Shown here: positions 42,338 to 51,120 of the stretch, piece after piece
Layout of the letters: each line of letters opens with the position of its first letter
How positions within the stretch are numbered: position 1 is the stretch's first letter
From: Myceligenerans crystallogenes
Lineage (GTDB): Bacteria; Actinomycetota; Actinomycetes; Actinomycetales; Cellulomonadaceae
Direction of reading: 5' to 3'
Assembly: GCF_039529775.1 (NCBI RefSeq)
Contig: NZ_BAAANL010000002.1
Span: forward strand, 372,001 to 436,000
Length of the DNA: 64,000 bases
Notes under the pieces: generated by a model
The model's database searches: none
Told to the model about the DNA's origin: nothing
What the model saw: the letters and a program-made list of their open reading frames with translations, nothing else
Program-made: the position numbers and the translations under genes

Positions 42338-43300
42338 ATGGAGATCATCGGACGCCACGACGACCACCACGAGCAGGAGGCGGACCGGGTCGCGGACACG
42401 GTCACGCCCGCCGTCGAGCCCGCCGCCCACGACGACGCCGGCCTGCTGCGCGGGTTCGGCGCCGAGCTCGGCCACGACTTCTCCCGGGTGCGGTTGCACG
42501 ACGACGCCGCGGCCCACGCGATGACCGCCCGGCTGGGCGCGGAGGCGGTGACGATCGGACACCACGTCCTGTTCGCGCGCGGCCGGCACGACCCGGGATC
42601 CCCCGCGGGGCGCCGGCTGCTCGCGCACGAGCTGACCCACGTGCGGCAGCAGGCGACCACCGGGCCGCGGGTACAGGGCAAGTTCGTCGCCACCGGGGAC
42701 ACCGCCGGCTTCGTCGCCCTGGTGAACTCGATCCTGGGGGTGCAGAAGCGGATCCAGGTGTCCGCCGCCGGGGAGGTCTCGATCCATGACACCAACGTCC
42801 AGGGGCCGCCGACCCGGGACGCGACCGAGCTGCTCGCGCAGATCCAGTCGATGGTCTCCGAGCGCGCGACGATCACCATCGCGTTCACCCACGGCGGGAC
42901 CGGCGTCATCGTCGGCAGCTTCGTGCTCAGCGAGGTCGACCTCGACGACCTGGCTCGGTACGGCGCCGAGAGCAGCCACTCGAGGCTGGGCGACAACACG
43001 GCGTCGATGTTGCACCATGAGCTCGTCGAACAGCACCGCAAGCAGATCTCGGGCGAGTCCTTCGGCCCGGCGCACACGGCCTCGCTGGCCGCGCAGGGCA
43101 GGCTCCTGGGCGCGACCTGGGTGGGCGACAGTCCCCCCGCCACGGTCCCCGGCGGTGTCGAGATCACCCGGACCTGGCGGTACCCCGACGGGCGGGAGGT
43201 CGATGTCATCACCACGATCGACCCCGCCACGACCACCGTCACGGCGGTCCGCCGCGTCGTACGCAACCCGCCGGCACCCACCCCTGCGAGGACACCATGA
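42338..43300 (+). CDS. eCIS effector 1, DUF4157 N-terminus with unknown C-terminal domain
   Basis: 320 residues. Residues 9-103 are the eCIS core domain DUF4157: HHEQEADRVADTV, HDFSRVRLHDDAAAHAM, VTIGHHVLFA and LLAHELTH (HELTH 97-101). DUF4157 marks cargo for eCIS loading, and its HExxH may be a protease. The C-terminal part (about 120-310) is not a family I know. It contains HHELVEQHRKQ (226-236) and GPAHTASLAAQ, with His/Glu spaced like a second catalytic or metal site. ATG 42338 after AGGTG is preferred; GTG 42329 would overlap the preceding stop. A 115-aa partner follows with ATGA overlap. Confidence 0.85.
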   Translation: MEIIGRHDDHHEQEADRVADTVTPAVEPAAHDDAGLLRGFGAELGHDFSRVRLHDDAAAHAMTARLGAEAVTIGHHVLFARGRHDPGSPAGRRLLAHELTHVRQQATTGPRVQGKFVATGDTAGFVALVNSILGVQKRIQVSAAGEVSIHDTNVQGPPTRDATELLAQIQSMVSERATITIAFTHGGTGVIVGSFVLSEVDLDDLARYGAESSHSRLGDNTASMLHHELVEQHRKQISGESFGPAHTASLAAQGRLLGATWVGDSPPATVPGGVEITRTWRYPDGREVDVITTIDPATTTVTAVRRVVRNPPAPTPARTP

Positions 43301-43644
43301 ACACCACCGACGAGCTGCCCACCGACCAGGCCGTGACCTGGTCCGCGCACGCGTTCGGCCTGACGCCCGCGCTCCCCGCCGTGGACGACACCCTGCGCCA
43401 GGCCGACGTCGGGTCACTTCTCGGGCTGCTCGACGACCCGGACCGCTTCGTGACGGGACACGTCCTGCTCACCTGGGCCTCGGGCGTGCGTCACGAGGCC
43501 TTCCCGACCTGGAACGGCCTCGCCGTGGACATCCGCGCCGACGGATCGGTCGACATCGACCCGGCCCAGCGCGAGGACCTGCGGCGACGGTGGCACGCCT
43601 GGGCGGCCGCCGATCCGCGCCCGGACGAGCTGCCCGCCCGCTAG
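43297..43644 (+). CDS. Small partner of effector 1 (candidate immunity or chaperone)
   Basis: 115 residues, no family recognised. Acidic and soluble: LPAVDDTLRQADVGSLLGLLDDPDRFVTG, then HEAFPTWNGLAVDIRADGSVDID. Coupled by ATGA overlap to the effector gene. Its stop TAG lies in the CTAG shared with the convergent gene. Position, size and acidity fit an immunity or loading factor, but nothing in the sequence proves it. Confidence 0.7.
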   Translation: MNTTDELPTDQAVTWSAHAFGLTPALPAVDDTLRQADVGSLLGLLDDPDRFVTGHVLLTWASGVRHEAFPTWNGLAVDIRADGSVDIDPAQREDLRRRWHAWAAADPRPDELPAR

Positions 43645-44207
43645 GCCCCGGCGGGCAGCAGCGCGCCCGGCCCGCCGGCGGGCAGGGCCGCACGGAGCTT
43701 CGCCTCCGGCACGCCCAGGCGACCGAGGACGTAGTGCAGACCCGAGGGGACGTCCCACAGGCGGGAGCCCTCACGCAGGCCGGCCGTGTACCGCGCTCCC
43801 GGCGCGTCGAGCTCGGCCCACGCCCGGGCCACGGCGCGGGCGAACGGCAGGTGCCGGTCGGGGGGCAGGACCAGGAGCTGATGGCCCGGCGCCAGCAGGC
43901 CGAGAAGAGCCCACGGTGACCCGAGCGCCGACGTGAACAGCCTGCTCTCCGCCTCGGCCGGCACCGCACCCCGCTGCACCGCGTCGGCGAGCAGCGCGGC
44001 CGGGACCCAGGCGTGCACGTGGACCTCGCCCGCCAGGAGCGGCGCGGGCACGAGCGCGATCAGCCCGGGCAGGGCACCGGCCTCGGCGAGCTCGACCTCC
44101 TCGGGCCACGACCCGGTGGCCAGGGCGGTGCGGATCAGGGGACGCCAGGCGCGACGCACGCTCTCGGCGTCGCCCGACAGGCTGGCCGGCAGCAGGAGGG
44201 ACGGCAT
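43641..44207 (-). CDS. Partner of effector 2 (candidate immunity or chaperone)
   Basis: 188 residues: MPSLLLPASLSGDAESVRRAW, then ALPGLIALVPAPLLAGEVHVHAWVP and LREGSRLWDVPSGLHYVLGRLG. No family recognised. ATG 44207 with AAAGG upstream, 17 bp after the effector 2 stop. It terminates inside the same CTAG as the plus-strand arm. Compared with the effector 1 partner, both contain LLGLL followed by D and a helical segment, too little to claim homology. Confidence 0.7.
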   Translation of the reverse strand: MPSLLLPASLSGDAESVRRAWRPLIRTALATGSWPEEVELAEAGALPGLIALVPAPLLAGEVHVHAWVPAALLADAVQRGAVPAEAESRLFTSALGSPWALLGLLAPGHQLLVLPPDRHLPFARAVARAWAELDAPGARYTAGLREGSRLWDVPSGLHYVLGRLGVPEAKLRAALPAGGPGALLPAGA

Positions 44208-44224
44208 GGGGCGGGACCTTTCGT

Positions 44225-45763
44225 TCAGGGCACCGGAATCAGGTTCCGCGGCGGGAAGAGCCGCGATCCCTCCGAGATGATGAGGTAGATGGTCAGGGCC
44301 ATGCCCGTCAGACCGGTGATCTCGCTGATCCGCTGCCGCAGCGACTTGTCGGAGGCCGGCTGCGTCCTGGGTGACGTCACCGGGCGCCGCACCCGCCTCC
44401 GGGGCGGCTGGCGGTAGTTGTACGTGATGACGCCGGGAACCGGCGAACGGAACACGTACCAGCCGCCAGGGGCGGGCAGCGTGCCGGCGGTTCCGGCCTC
44501 GGCCGTCGGCCCGAGGGCCATCGGCAGACCCGCCGCCGCGAACGCGGTGGCGTAGAGCACCGCCTCGGCGGCACCCACGCTCTGCGCGGTCGCGGGTTTG
44601 ATCTCGTACAGGTGCCGCCTGGTCACGTTGGCGATGTCGGGCTTCAGGGCGAGCTGCGAGGCCGTGGCGCTCGACGCACCGGGCGTCGCGACCCGGGCCG
44701 CGGCGAGAATGATGGAGGAGATCGGGACGAAATTGTAGAACGCCAGGTCGGTGGCGTGAGCCGCCGCGTAGAACGCGGCGATCGCGACGTGCGCCGAGTT
44801 CCCGATGTAGAACGGGACCGGCTGGCTCCCCGGGTTCCACGGACCGGGGGTGAGCCCGGCCGTCGTGGCCGCGGCGGCACCGGGCTCGACGACCTCCTCC
44901 GGCTGCGACGCCCGGAACGTCTCCGACTCCTCGAAGGCCGCGAGGCCCTCCATGATCGCCGCGACCTCGTCGCCACGCCCCATCGAGGTGAGCACCTGCG
45001 CGAGCAGGCTGGTTCGCGTCGTCGCGGGCAGTGCGGCAACCATCCCGGCGGCGGCGATGCCCCACGACGGCGTGGACCGCGAGCCCTGCGACAGGTAGAT
45101 CGTCGTGAAGAGGACCGCCGCCACCGTGGACCGGTCGCCGACCCTGACGGCACCCGCGACCTGCTCGAGCCGGCCACGCCGGTCCAGGACGACCGCGGTG
45201 TCGACGAGGTCGCCCAGCTCCAGGGTCGCGAGGTACTCGAGGGCGTCCGCACCGGCGTCGCCCCCGGTGCCGGCGCCGTCGAAGAAGTTCTGGACCTGAT
45301 CGGCCGCGGTCTGGGCGAAGAGCATCTCCAGCCCGACGACGTCGCCGGCACCCGTGGGCGGCCCGCCCGCGCGCGCGAGCTCCGTGTGCGCGCGTGCGCG
45401 TGCTTCCTCCGCAGCGGAGGCGAGACGCGGGACCCTGCCCGGGACCGGTCCGGTCCCGGCCGGCGCGGTCACCGCGTGACCCAGCTCGTGCCGCAGGAGC
45501 CGTTCCGTGGCGCCCGGGCCGCGCGCGAGAGCGCCCCGTCCGACATAGATGTGCCGTCCGACGGTGAACGCCCGGGCTCCGAGCCGGGCGGCCGCCCTCC
45601 GCGACCTGCTGTCGTCGTGCACCCGCACGTCGCCCACGTCGTGCGCCGGTACCGGCGTCCGGACGAGCTCGTGCACGGGGCGGCCGCCCGAGCGCGGAAG
45701 CGACCCCCAGGACACCGAGGCGGGGCGGGGGCGGTCCGCCGCCGTCGCGTGGACGTGTGTCAT
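44225..45763 (-). CDS. eCIS effector 2, DUF4157 with PD-(D/E)XK nuclease-like C-terminus
   Basis: 512 residues. Residues about 30-105 are DUF4157 (VGDVRVHDDSRSRRAAARLGA, GRHIYVGRG, LLRHELGHAV; HELGH 92-96). After a helical middle, residues 318-389 show G-x-x-x-H (IGNSAHVAIAAFY), then PD (KPDIANV, 375-376) and EIK (LYEIKP, 387-389), the order of RecB/Cas4-like PD-(D/E)XK nucleases. A final hydrophobic helix (ALTIYLIIS) lies near 490-500. Likely role: DNA-cleaving toxin carried by the particle (inference). ATG 45763 after GAGGTG; GTG 45772 is possible. Confidence 0.82.
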   Translation of the reverse strand: MTHVHATAADRPRPASVSWGSLPRSGGRPVHELVRTPVPAHDVGDVRVHDDSRSRRAAARLGARAFTVGRHIYVGRGALARGPGATERLLRHELGHAVTAPAGTGPVPGRVPRLASAAEEARARAHTELARAGGPPTGAGDVVGLEMLFAQTAADQVQNFFDGAGTGGDAGADALEYLATLELGDLVDTAVVLDRRGRLEQVAGAVRVGDRSTVAAVLFTTIYLSQGSRSTPSWGIAAAGMVAALPATTRTSLLAQVLTSMGRGDEVAAIMEGLAAFEESETFRASQPEEVVEPGAAAATTAGLTPGPWNPGSQPVPFYIGNSAHVAIAAFYAAAHATDLAFYNFVPISSIILAAARVATPGASSATASQLALKPDIANVTRRHLYEIKPATAQSVGAAEAVLYATAFAAAGLPMALGPTAEAGTAGTLPAPGGWYVFRSPVPGVITYNYRQPPRRRVRRPVTSPRTQPASDKSLRQRISEITGLTGMALTIYLIISEGSRLFPPRNLIPVP

Positions 45764-45773
45764 CCCGGCCACC

Positions 45774-47684
45774 TCATCCTGGTCTCCGTACCGGGGCCGC
45801 GCCGCGGCCCGCGACCCGGCCGGACTTGCCCAGCTCCCACCGCACGGCCTGCGCGAGGTGCTCCGTCGTCAGCGACCCGCCGTCGTCGGCCGCCAGGTAG
45901 GCGGCCTGCAGCGCGGCCGCCGCGATGGCGCCGCCGGACAGGTCGGCCTCCGCCAGCCGCGCCAGGTCCACGTCACCGCGCGGCAGCGACGCGGGCAGCG
46001 CCTGGGACCACATGCGTTCGCGCGCCGCACGGTCCGGATAGGGAAAACTGACGATCGCCGAGAGCCGCCGGGTGAACGCCTGGTCGAGCGCGCTGCGGGC
46101 GTTGGTCGTGAGGATCGCCAGACCCGCGAACGACTCCAGCCGCTGCAGCAGGTAGCCGACCTCGACGTTGGCGTACCGGTCGTGGCTGTCCTTCACCTCC
46201 GACCGCTTGCCGAACAGGGCGTCGGCCTCGTCGAAGAGGAGCACCATGCCGCCGTCCTCGGCGGCGTCGAACAGCCTGGCGAGCCGCTTCTCCGTCTCGC
46301 CGAGGTACTTGTCCACCACCTGGCTCAGGTCCACGTGCACCAGGTCGAGCTCCAGGTCGTGGGCGACCACCTCGGCGGCGAACGTCTTGCCCGTCCCCGA
46401 GTCGCCGGCGAACAGCGCCGCGGCGCCGCGCCCGCGAGCCGACGCCCCGAACCCCCACCCGTCCAGCACCGTGGACCGGTGCCGGACCGATGCCACCAGC
46501 GCGCGCAGCTGGGCGAGCTGGGGGCCGGGCAGCACGAGCCGGTCCCAGCCGGCCTCCGGCTCACGCACCTGCGCGAGCGAGCCGACGTCGGCGCGCGGGC
46601 GCCGCCGGCACGCCTGCCACAGCCCGTGGCCGGCCGCCACCTCGCCGGCCACGACGTCGACGTCGGGAACCGACAGGTCGAACGCACCCGCCACGGCGGC
46701 GAGCTCCGACTCCGGCGCGCCGGCCCCGGCACGCTCGAGAGCGGCGGCGAGCACGGCGCGCCGTTCGCCCGCGCCCAGGCGCGGTACCTGCAGCACCGGC
46801 AGGCCCAGGCCCTCGACGGGCGCACCGCCCGGCCGGCTGGAGACGGTGAGCACGATCGGCGCCTCGCCCGACCGCAGTGCCCGGCCCGCCGCGGCGGCGA
46901 ACGACGCGGGTGCGTCGTCGAGGTCGAGCACCCACGCGACACGACCGAGCACCGTCTCCCGCGCCAGCCGGCGGAGCAGGACGACGAGGTCGGCGGCGCC
47001 CGCGGGCAGGTCCGCGGCACCGAGCAGGCGCGGTGCGAGCCCGGCCGCGGCGCACGCCGCGGCGGCGATCGCCCGGGTCGTCCGCGCCTGCGGACCGCGC
47101 AGCACCACCGGGCCCGATGTCGCCCACCGGCGTACCACCTCGGCGACGATCGTCTCGTGCGTCGGTGCGAGCTCGACGGGGGCGTCGACGTGCCGGCTGA
47201 GCAGCTCCAGCTGCTCGTCCAGCACGTCGATGCCGACCAGGTGGTGCAGGATCCGCTCGTCCGGCACCAGCGGGCTGGCCAGGACGGAGTCCGGTTCGGC
47301 CGGGCGCAGCAGTCCCCAGTGGCGCAACGGGGCGTCGTGCGTCACGGCGTCCCAGTGCGCACCGGGCAGCTTGGCGAGCGCGGTGCCGAAGCACACGGAC
47401 GGCCGCCCGGTGTGCTCGACCAGTTCCCGGCCGACCTCGCCCACCAGCTCCGGACCGCAGGCGAGCAGCAGCGTCCGGCGCTCGAACCCGGACAGGTCGA
47501 AGCACGCCTCGATCTCGTCCAGCGGCGTCGGACCGCCCGCGCGGGAGCGCAAACCGACCAGGCGCTCGTCGGCCGGTCCGGGGTCACGGCCCGCCAGGTG
47601 CGCGCGGACGACATCGAGCTCGGCGTGGACCAGGTCGCGACCCGTGGCGACGTCGCTCGTCAGCGTGGTGGCCGCCGCCGTCAT
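45774..47684 (-). CDS. eCIS AAA+ ATPase (Pvc15/Afp15-like)
   Basis: 636 residues. The C-terminal AAA+ module has Walker A FAGDSGTGKTFAAEV, Walker B GGMVLLFDEADALFGKRSEVKD, sensor 1 LAILTTNARSALDQAFTRRL and the arginine region. The N-terminal part is a divergent ATPase-like domain (VVLRGPQARTTRAIA). In PVC-type systems this ATPase is needed for loading cargo into the tube. The start overlaps the cap gene stop (ATGA). Confidence 0.94.
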   Translation of the reverse strand: MTAAATTLTSDVATGRDLVHAELDVVRAHLAGRDPGPADERLVGLRSRAGGPTPLDEIEACFDLSGFERRTLLLACGPELVGEVGRELVEHTGRPSVCFGTALAKLPGAHWDAVTHDAPLRHWGLLRPAEPDSVLASPLVPDERILHHLVGIDVLDEQLELLSRHVDAPVELAPTHETIVAEVVRRWATSGPVVLRGPQARTTRAIAAAACAAAGLAPRLLGAADLPAGAADLVVLLRRLARETVLGRVAWVLDLDDAPASFAAAAGRALRSGEAPIVLTVSSRPGGAPVEGLGLPVLQVPRLGAGERRAVLAAALERAGAGAPESELAAVAGAFDLSVPDVDVVAGEVAAGHGLWQACRRRPRADVGSLAQVREPEAGWDRLVLPGPQLAQLRALVASVRHRSTVLDGWGFGASARGRGAAALFAGDSGTGKTFAAEVVAHDLELDLVHVDLSQVVDKYLGETEKRLARLFDAAEDGGMVLLFDEADALFGKRSEVKDSHDRYANVEVGYLLQRLESFAGLAILTTNARSALDQAFTRRLSAIVSFPYPDRAARERMWSQALPASLPRGDVDLARLAEADLSGGAIAAAALQAAYLAADDGGSLTTEHLAQAVRWELGKSGRVAGRGAAPVRRPG

Positions 47685-48925
47685 GGGAGGGTCACCACCG
47701 GTGCGTCGTACGTGTCGGAGCCGGGAGACATGGCCGGCAGACTCTCCGCGCCGTCCACGGCGACCCGCACCAGCCAGGTGCCGTCGGCGATGCGGTCCTC
47801 CCCGACGTCCAGCTGGTCGAGTCCGACGTCGCCGGCCGCGACGGGCGGGAACGTCGCCGCGACCACCGCCGGGTCCCCGCCGGAGAGCCTGCCGAACGTG
47901 ATCGTGGCCCGCTGGCCCTCCTGCAGCGCGGGGGCGAGGTGCACGCGGACCAGGCCGACCGGCCGGGTGACGCTCGTGACCGCCGGCCGCACCAGCAGCG
48001 GCACCCCGGCCGACCGGCCGACCACCCGCTCGGGCGCGCCCGTCACCGGGTCGGCCGGGCGCAGGTGCACCACCTGGACCAGATGGGCTCCGGCCCGGAC
48101 GGCGTCGGGCACCACGACGGCGAGGCGGCCTGCCGTCGCGCCCGGCTCCGGGACCAGCCGCTGCCCGCCGATCGTGACCACCACGTGCGGTGACAGCAGG
48201 CCGCTCCCCGTGAGCAGCAGGGTCGCGCCGGTGACGGCGGGCCCGCCGCCGGAGACCGCCACGCTCTCGACCGTCACGCGCGTGAACGGACGCACCTCGA
48301 TCACGGGCGCGAGGACCGGGAGAGCGCGGTGCACCGGGAGAGCCGCCTCCAGCAGCACGACGGTGGCCGTGTAGGTCTGGGAGAGCTGGTACCCCGTGCC
48401 GAGGACGCCCCACAGCCTGGAGATCTCCTCGAGGCTGAGCGGCACCGGGCTGACCTTGACGAGTTCGGCCTGGTCGGCGAGATCGGCGTCGTCGAGGAAC
48501 GCCGTGCCGCCCGTGCCGTACGTGTCGACCGCCGCCTCGATGACGTCCTTGGTGAACACCGGGGTCACCGCGAGGGCGAGCGTCGCGCGGGCGATGAGCC
48601 GCTGCGGCTCGAGGACGGCGTCGTCGCCGTACGCCGACACCAGGTAATGCAGGTCGAGCGCGGCGACCGGACGGCGCACGAGCGAGCCGTCCCGGCCACG
48701 CGTCGGCAGATCGGACATGGCCCCCGCGTGGTTGGGCGTGACCTGGTAGAGATACACGTTCAGGCCGGATGCGCCGGTGCCGATGTCGTCGGCGTCGGCG
48801 AGCTGGGCGGGGCGCAACGTCGTGACGTCCGCGCCGCCCACCGGGTCGGGCTCCCAGGCGAGGGACTCGTGCAGGACATGGCGGATGGTCGTGGTGACGG
48901 CGGCCAGGGCGATCGTGTTGCTCAC
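47681..48925 (-). CDS. DUF4255 tail terminator/cap protein (Pvc16-like)
   Basis: 414 residues from GTG 48925, which overlaps the stop of the preceding gene (GTGA). The N-terminal 180 residues are DUF4255: TIRHVLHESLAWE, GLNVYLYQVTPNHAG, LDLHYLVSAYGDDAVLEPQRLIARA. The rest is two Ig/IPT-like beta domains (AVTGATLLLTGSGLLSPHVVVTIGG). In eCIS this protein caps the sheath and tube end. The extra beta domains are longer than in the minimal Pvc16. Confidence 0.92.
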   Translation of the reverse strand: MSNTIALAAVTTTIRHVLHESLAWEPDPVGGADVTTLRPAQLADADDIGTGASGLNVYLYQVTPNHAGAMSDLPTRGRDGSLVRRPVAALDLHYLVSAYGDDAVLEPQRLIARATLALAVTPVFTKDVIEAAVDTYGTGGTAFLDDADLADQAELVKVSPVPLSLEEISRLWGVLGTGYQLSQTYTATVVLLEAALPVHRALPVLAPVIEVRPFTRVTVESVAVSGGGPAVTGATLLLTGSGLLSPHVVVTIGGQRLVPEPGATAGRLAVVVPDAVRAGAHLVQVVHLRPADPVTGAPERVVGRSAGVPLLVRPAVTSVTRPVGLVRVHLAPALQEGQRATITFGRLSGGDPAVVAATFPPVAAGDVGLDQLDVGEDRIADGTWLVRVAVDGAESLPAMSPGSDTYDAPVVTLP

Positions 48926-49857
48926 CGGGACCACCTGCTCCGCTGCCGGTCGAGGTAGTCGGCGTGGTCGACCTGCGGCGGGCCGGCGGGGGCCTGCGGC
49001 GGGGCCGCCGGCTCGTCGCGCCGGACCTCCAGCCGGTCGATGTGCACGTGCACGTCCCCGGCCGCCGGGACGTCGAGCTGGTCGAGCCCGACCTCGTGCG
49101 CGCGGCGGTTCCGCCGTCCGGAGGGGACGGCGACCAGCCGGTCCGCCTCGCGACGGGTGACGGCGCCGGCCTCGACGAGGGCCGGCGCGACGTACCGGGC
49201 GAGGAGCTCGGCCGGATCGATCGTCCGCGTCGCCGGTGGGCTGCCCGGGTCTCGCACGCCGGTGTCGCTGGCGGGCTCGCCGGGATCGGCGGGCTCGGCG
49301 GGCCTCGTCGCGGCGCGGGTGACGACCGGTTCGCGGGACGGGGCCGGTTGCCGGGCTGCCGGCGCCCGTGTCGGCGGGGCATCGGCCGCGGCAGCTACCG
49401 TCGTGGCAGCTTCCGTCGCCACCGCTTCCGCGGCCGGCGCGTCGGTGGCCGGCGCCGTCGGCCGGTTCGTCGGCTCAGAACGGGCGACAAGCGCGGGGCG
49501 AGGCGCCGGTGCGGTCCGGTCGCCGGGCACGGACGGCTGTGCCGTCTCCGGCCGTGCGGACCTCCGCGGCGTCGGCTCCCCCTGGTCCGGCGCGATGTCG
49601 CGCGACGGCGGGGAGGTCTCGTGCGGCCGTGCGGCCGTGACCTCGTCCCGTGCCGCCTCGTCCCACGCGGGCGCCGCCGGCAACGACCCGGCCACCCGCT
49701 CCGGGAACGGGAGCTCCCGTTCCGCCGGCCCGATCTCCCGTGCCGGCGCCGCGGCGTCGGCGGGGGCGCGCTCGAAACGCGATGCCCGGCGGGCGGTCAG
49801 CGCCGGCCCGGCGGCCCCCGAGGCCCGTGCCGCGATGCGGTCGAACACGTCGGCCAT
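48922..49857 (-). CDS. Pro/Ala-rich low-complexity eCIS-linked protein
   Basis: 311 residues. MADVFDRIAARASG at the N-terminus, then about 180 residues of Pro/Ala/Thr/Arg-rich disorder, then a folded C-terminal segment (LLARYVAPALVEAGAVTRREADRLVAVP; DVHVHIDRLEVRRDE; DYLDRQRSRWSR). It occupies the slot between tube-chaperone and cap genes. It has no long heptad helices, so it is not an obvious tape measure, though a flexible length determinant or scaffold is conceivable. Overlaps the cap gene by 4 nt. Confidence 0.75.
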   Translation of the reverse strand: MADVFDRIAARASGAAGPALTARRASRFERAPADAAAPAREIGPAERELPFPERVAGSLPAAPAWDEAARDEVTAARPHETSPPSRDIAPDQGEPTPRRSARPETAQPSVPGDRTAPAPRPALVARSEPTNRPTAPATDAPAAEAVATEAATTVAAAADAPPTRAPAARQPAPSREPVVTRAATRPAEPADPGEPASDTGVRDPGSPPATRTIDPAELLARYVAPALVEAGAVTRREADRLVAVPSGRRNRRAHEVGLDQLDVPAAGDVHVHIDRLEVRRDEPAAPPQAPAGPPQVDHADYLDRQRSRWSR

Positions 49858-49858
49858 C

Positions 49859-50584
49859 TCACGCCCCCGCTCGCGTCAGGCCGAGGTACGCCCGGCGGCG
49901 CCACGGGGACATCGCCAGGATCTCGTCCTCGGACCACCCGAAAGCTCCCGCCAGCTCGGCGACGTCGGCGAGCAGCGCGGACGCCTGCTCGGTGACCCGC
50001 TCGGCCAGCAGCCGCACCACGTCGACGTCGGCCACCGTCTCGCGACCGCAGCCCGGGCACGTCACCCGGGCGCGCGCGGCGGCGGCGCCCGCGAGCGCCT
50101 CGGCCGCGTCCGCCACCCGGTCGGCGAGGCCGGCGCGGTCGGCGCGGTCGGCGCCTGGAGGCCACTGCTCGCAGCGTTCCCGGAGGTGCGTTCCGGGGTC
50201 GTCGGACTCGAGGGCGGCCAGGACGTCCGTCGTCGTCGGCGTGCGGACGACGACGTCACCGCCCGCGGCGGGCACGCGTGCCTCCGCCGGGGTGGCGGCC
50301 GGGGCCGCGAGCGCGTCGAGGGCGAGGGCCACGTCGAGCACGTCGCCGCACCCGGCACAGTCCAGCACGGTGGCCAGGGTGGGGCCGGTCCGCTCCCGCA
50401 GCTCGGCCAGGGCGGCCTGGGCCGCGACGGCGAGCGGCAGGTCGCACGCCGTGGCGAGGTCCGGCGCCGCGCCGCGCGCCAGCAGCACGACGGCACCGCC
50501 CGCGGGAGGCGGCGTCGTGCCGAGCGCCTCCCACAGCGCGAGCGTGGCGGCGGTCGAACCGTGCGCCGTTGCCGGATCCGCCAT
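49859..50584 (-). CDS. Zinc-ribbon, phage tail assembly/baseplate-like protein
   Basis: 241 residues with two C-x-x-C pairs (LDCAGCGDVLD; VTCPGCGRETVADVD) that would make a zinc ribbon. The C-terminus AGAFGWSEDEILAMSPWRRRAYL resembles phage tail assembly chaperones of the gpE type and T4 baseplate-related proteins. Located just after the tube gene as in phage tail operons. GTG 50587 would add one residue. Confidence 0.75.
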   Translation of the reverse strand: MADPATAHGSTAATLALWEALGTTPPPAGGAVVLLARGAAPDLATACDLPLAVAAQAALAELRERTGPTLATVLDCAGCGDVLDVALALDALAAPAATPAEARVPAAGGDVVVRTPTTTDVLAALESDDPGTHLRERCEQWPPGADRADRAGLADRVADAAEALAGAAAARARVTCPGCGRETVADVDVVRLLAERVTEQASALLADVAELAGAFGWSEDEILAMSPWRRRAYLGLTRAGA

Positions 50585-50588
50585 CACG

Positions 50589-51110
50589 TCACGGCTCGAC
50601 GAACGACGGCTCGGTCGGCTCGGTCACGGCGTAGTCGCGTTCCCAGCCCTCGTTCTCCAGCTTGAGGGTCTGGATCGCCACCGCGTTGGCGTTGGCGTCG
50701 AGCTCCGGCAGCGCCTGGAACTCCGATACCCAGCACCGGTACAGCCGGTAGGAGATGGCGAGCTGTCCGGCCTCGTTGTAGACCTCGATGATGACGTCCT
50801 TGCGGAAGTCCTTGAGCGCGACCTCCGAGCCGAGGCCCGAGCCGTAGTTCCATACCTTGTTGGCCCACTGCTCGAACTCGACGTCGTGCGTGACGCCGCG
50901 CTCCAGCGTGATGGCCTCGAACTCGCTGCGGCCCGGGGACTTGCGGGACGACGACGGGTCGCCGCCGTGCCGGTGCTTGACCACCTCGGTGGTCTTCTTC
51001 AGTGCGCCGACCTTGCTCACGCCGGCGACGAACTTGCCGTCCCATTTCACGCGGAACTTGAAGTTCTTGTACGGGTCGAAACGCGTCGCGTTCACGGTGA
51101 ACTCAGCCAC
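50589..51110 (-). CDS. eCIS inner tube protein (gp19-like)
   Basis: 173 residues of the phage tail tube gp19 family: YKNFKFRVKWDGKFVAGVSKVGALKKTTEVVKHRHGGDPSSSRKSPGRSEFEAITLERG (given in part) and the C-terminal YRCWVSEFQALPELDANANAVAIQTLKLENEGWERD. It forms the Hcp-like rings inside the sheath. This is the only classical tube gene in the cluster; the CIS_tube protein at 29327 would be the initiator. Confidence 0.95.
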   Translation of the reverse strand: MAEFTVNATRFDPYKNFKFRVKWDGKFVAGVSKVGALKKTTEVVKHRHGGDPSSSRKSPGRSEFEAITLERGVTHDVEFEQWANKVWNYGSGLGSEVALKDFRKDVIIEVYNEAGQLAISYRLYRCWVSEFQALPELDANANAVAIQTLKLENEGWERDYAVTEPTEPSFVEP

Positions 51111-51120
51111 GGGATGCCTC

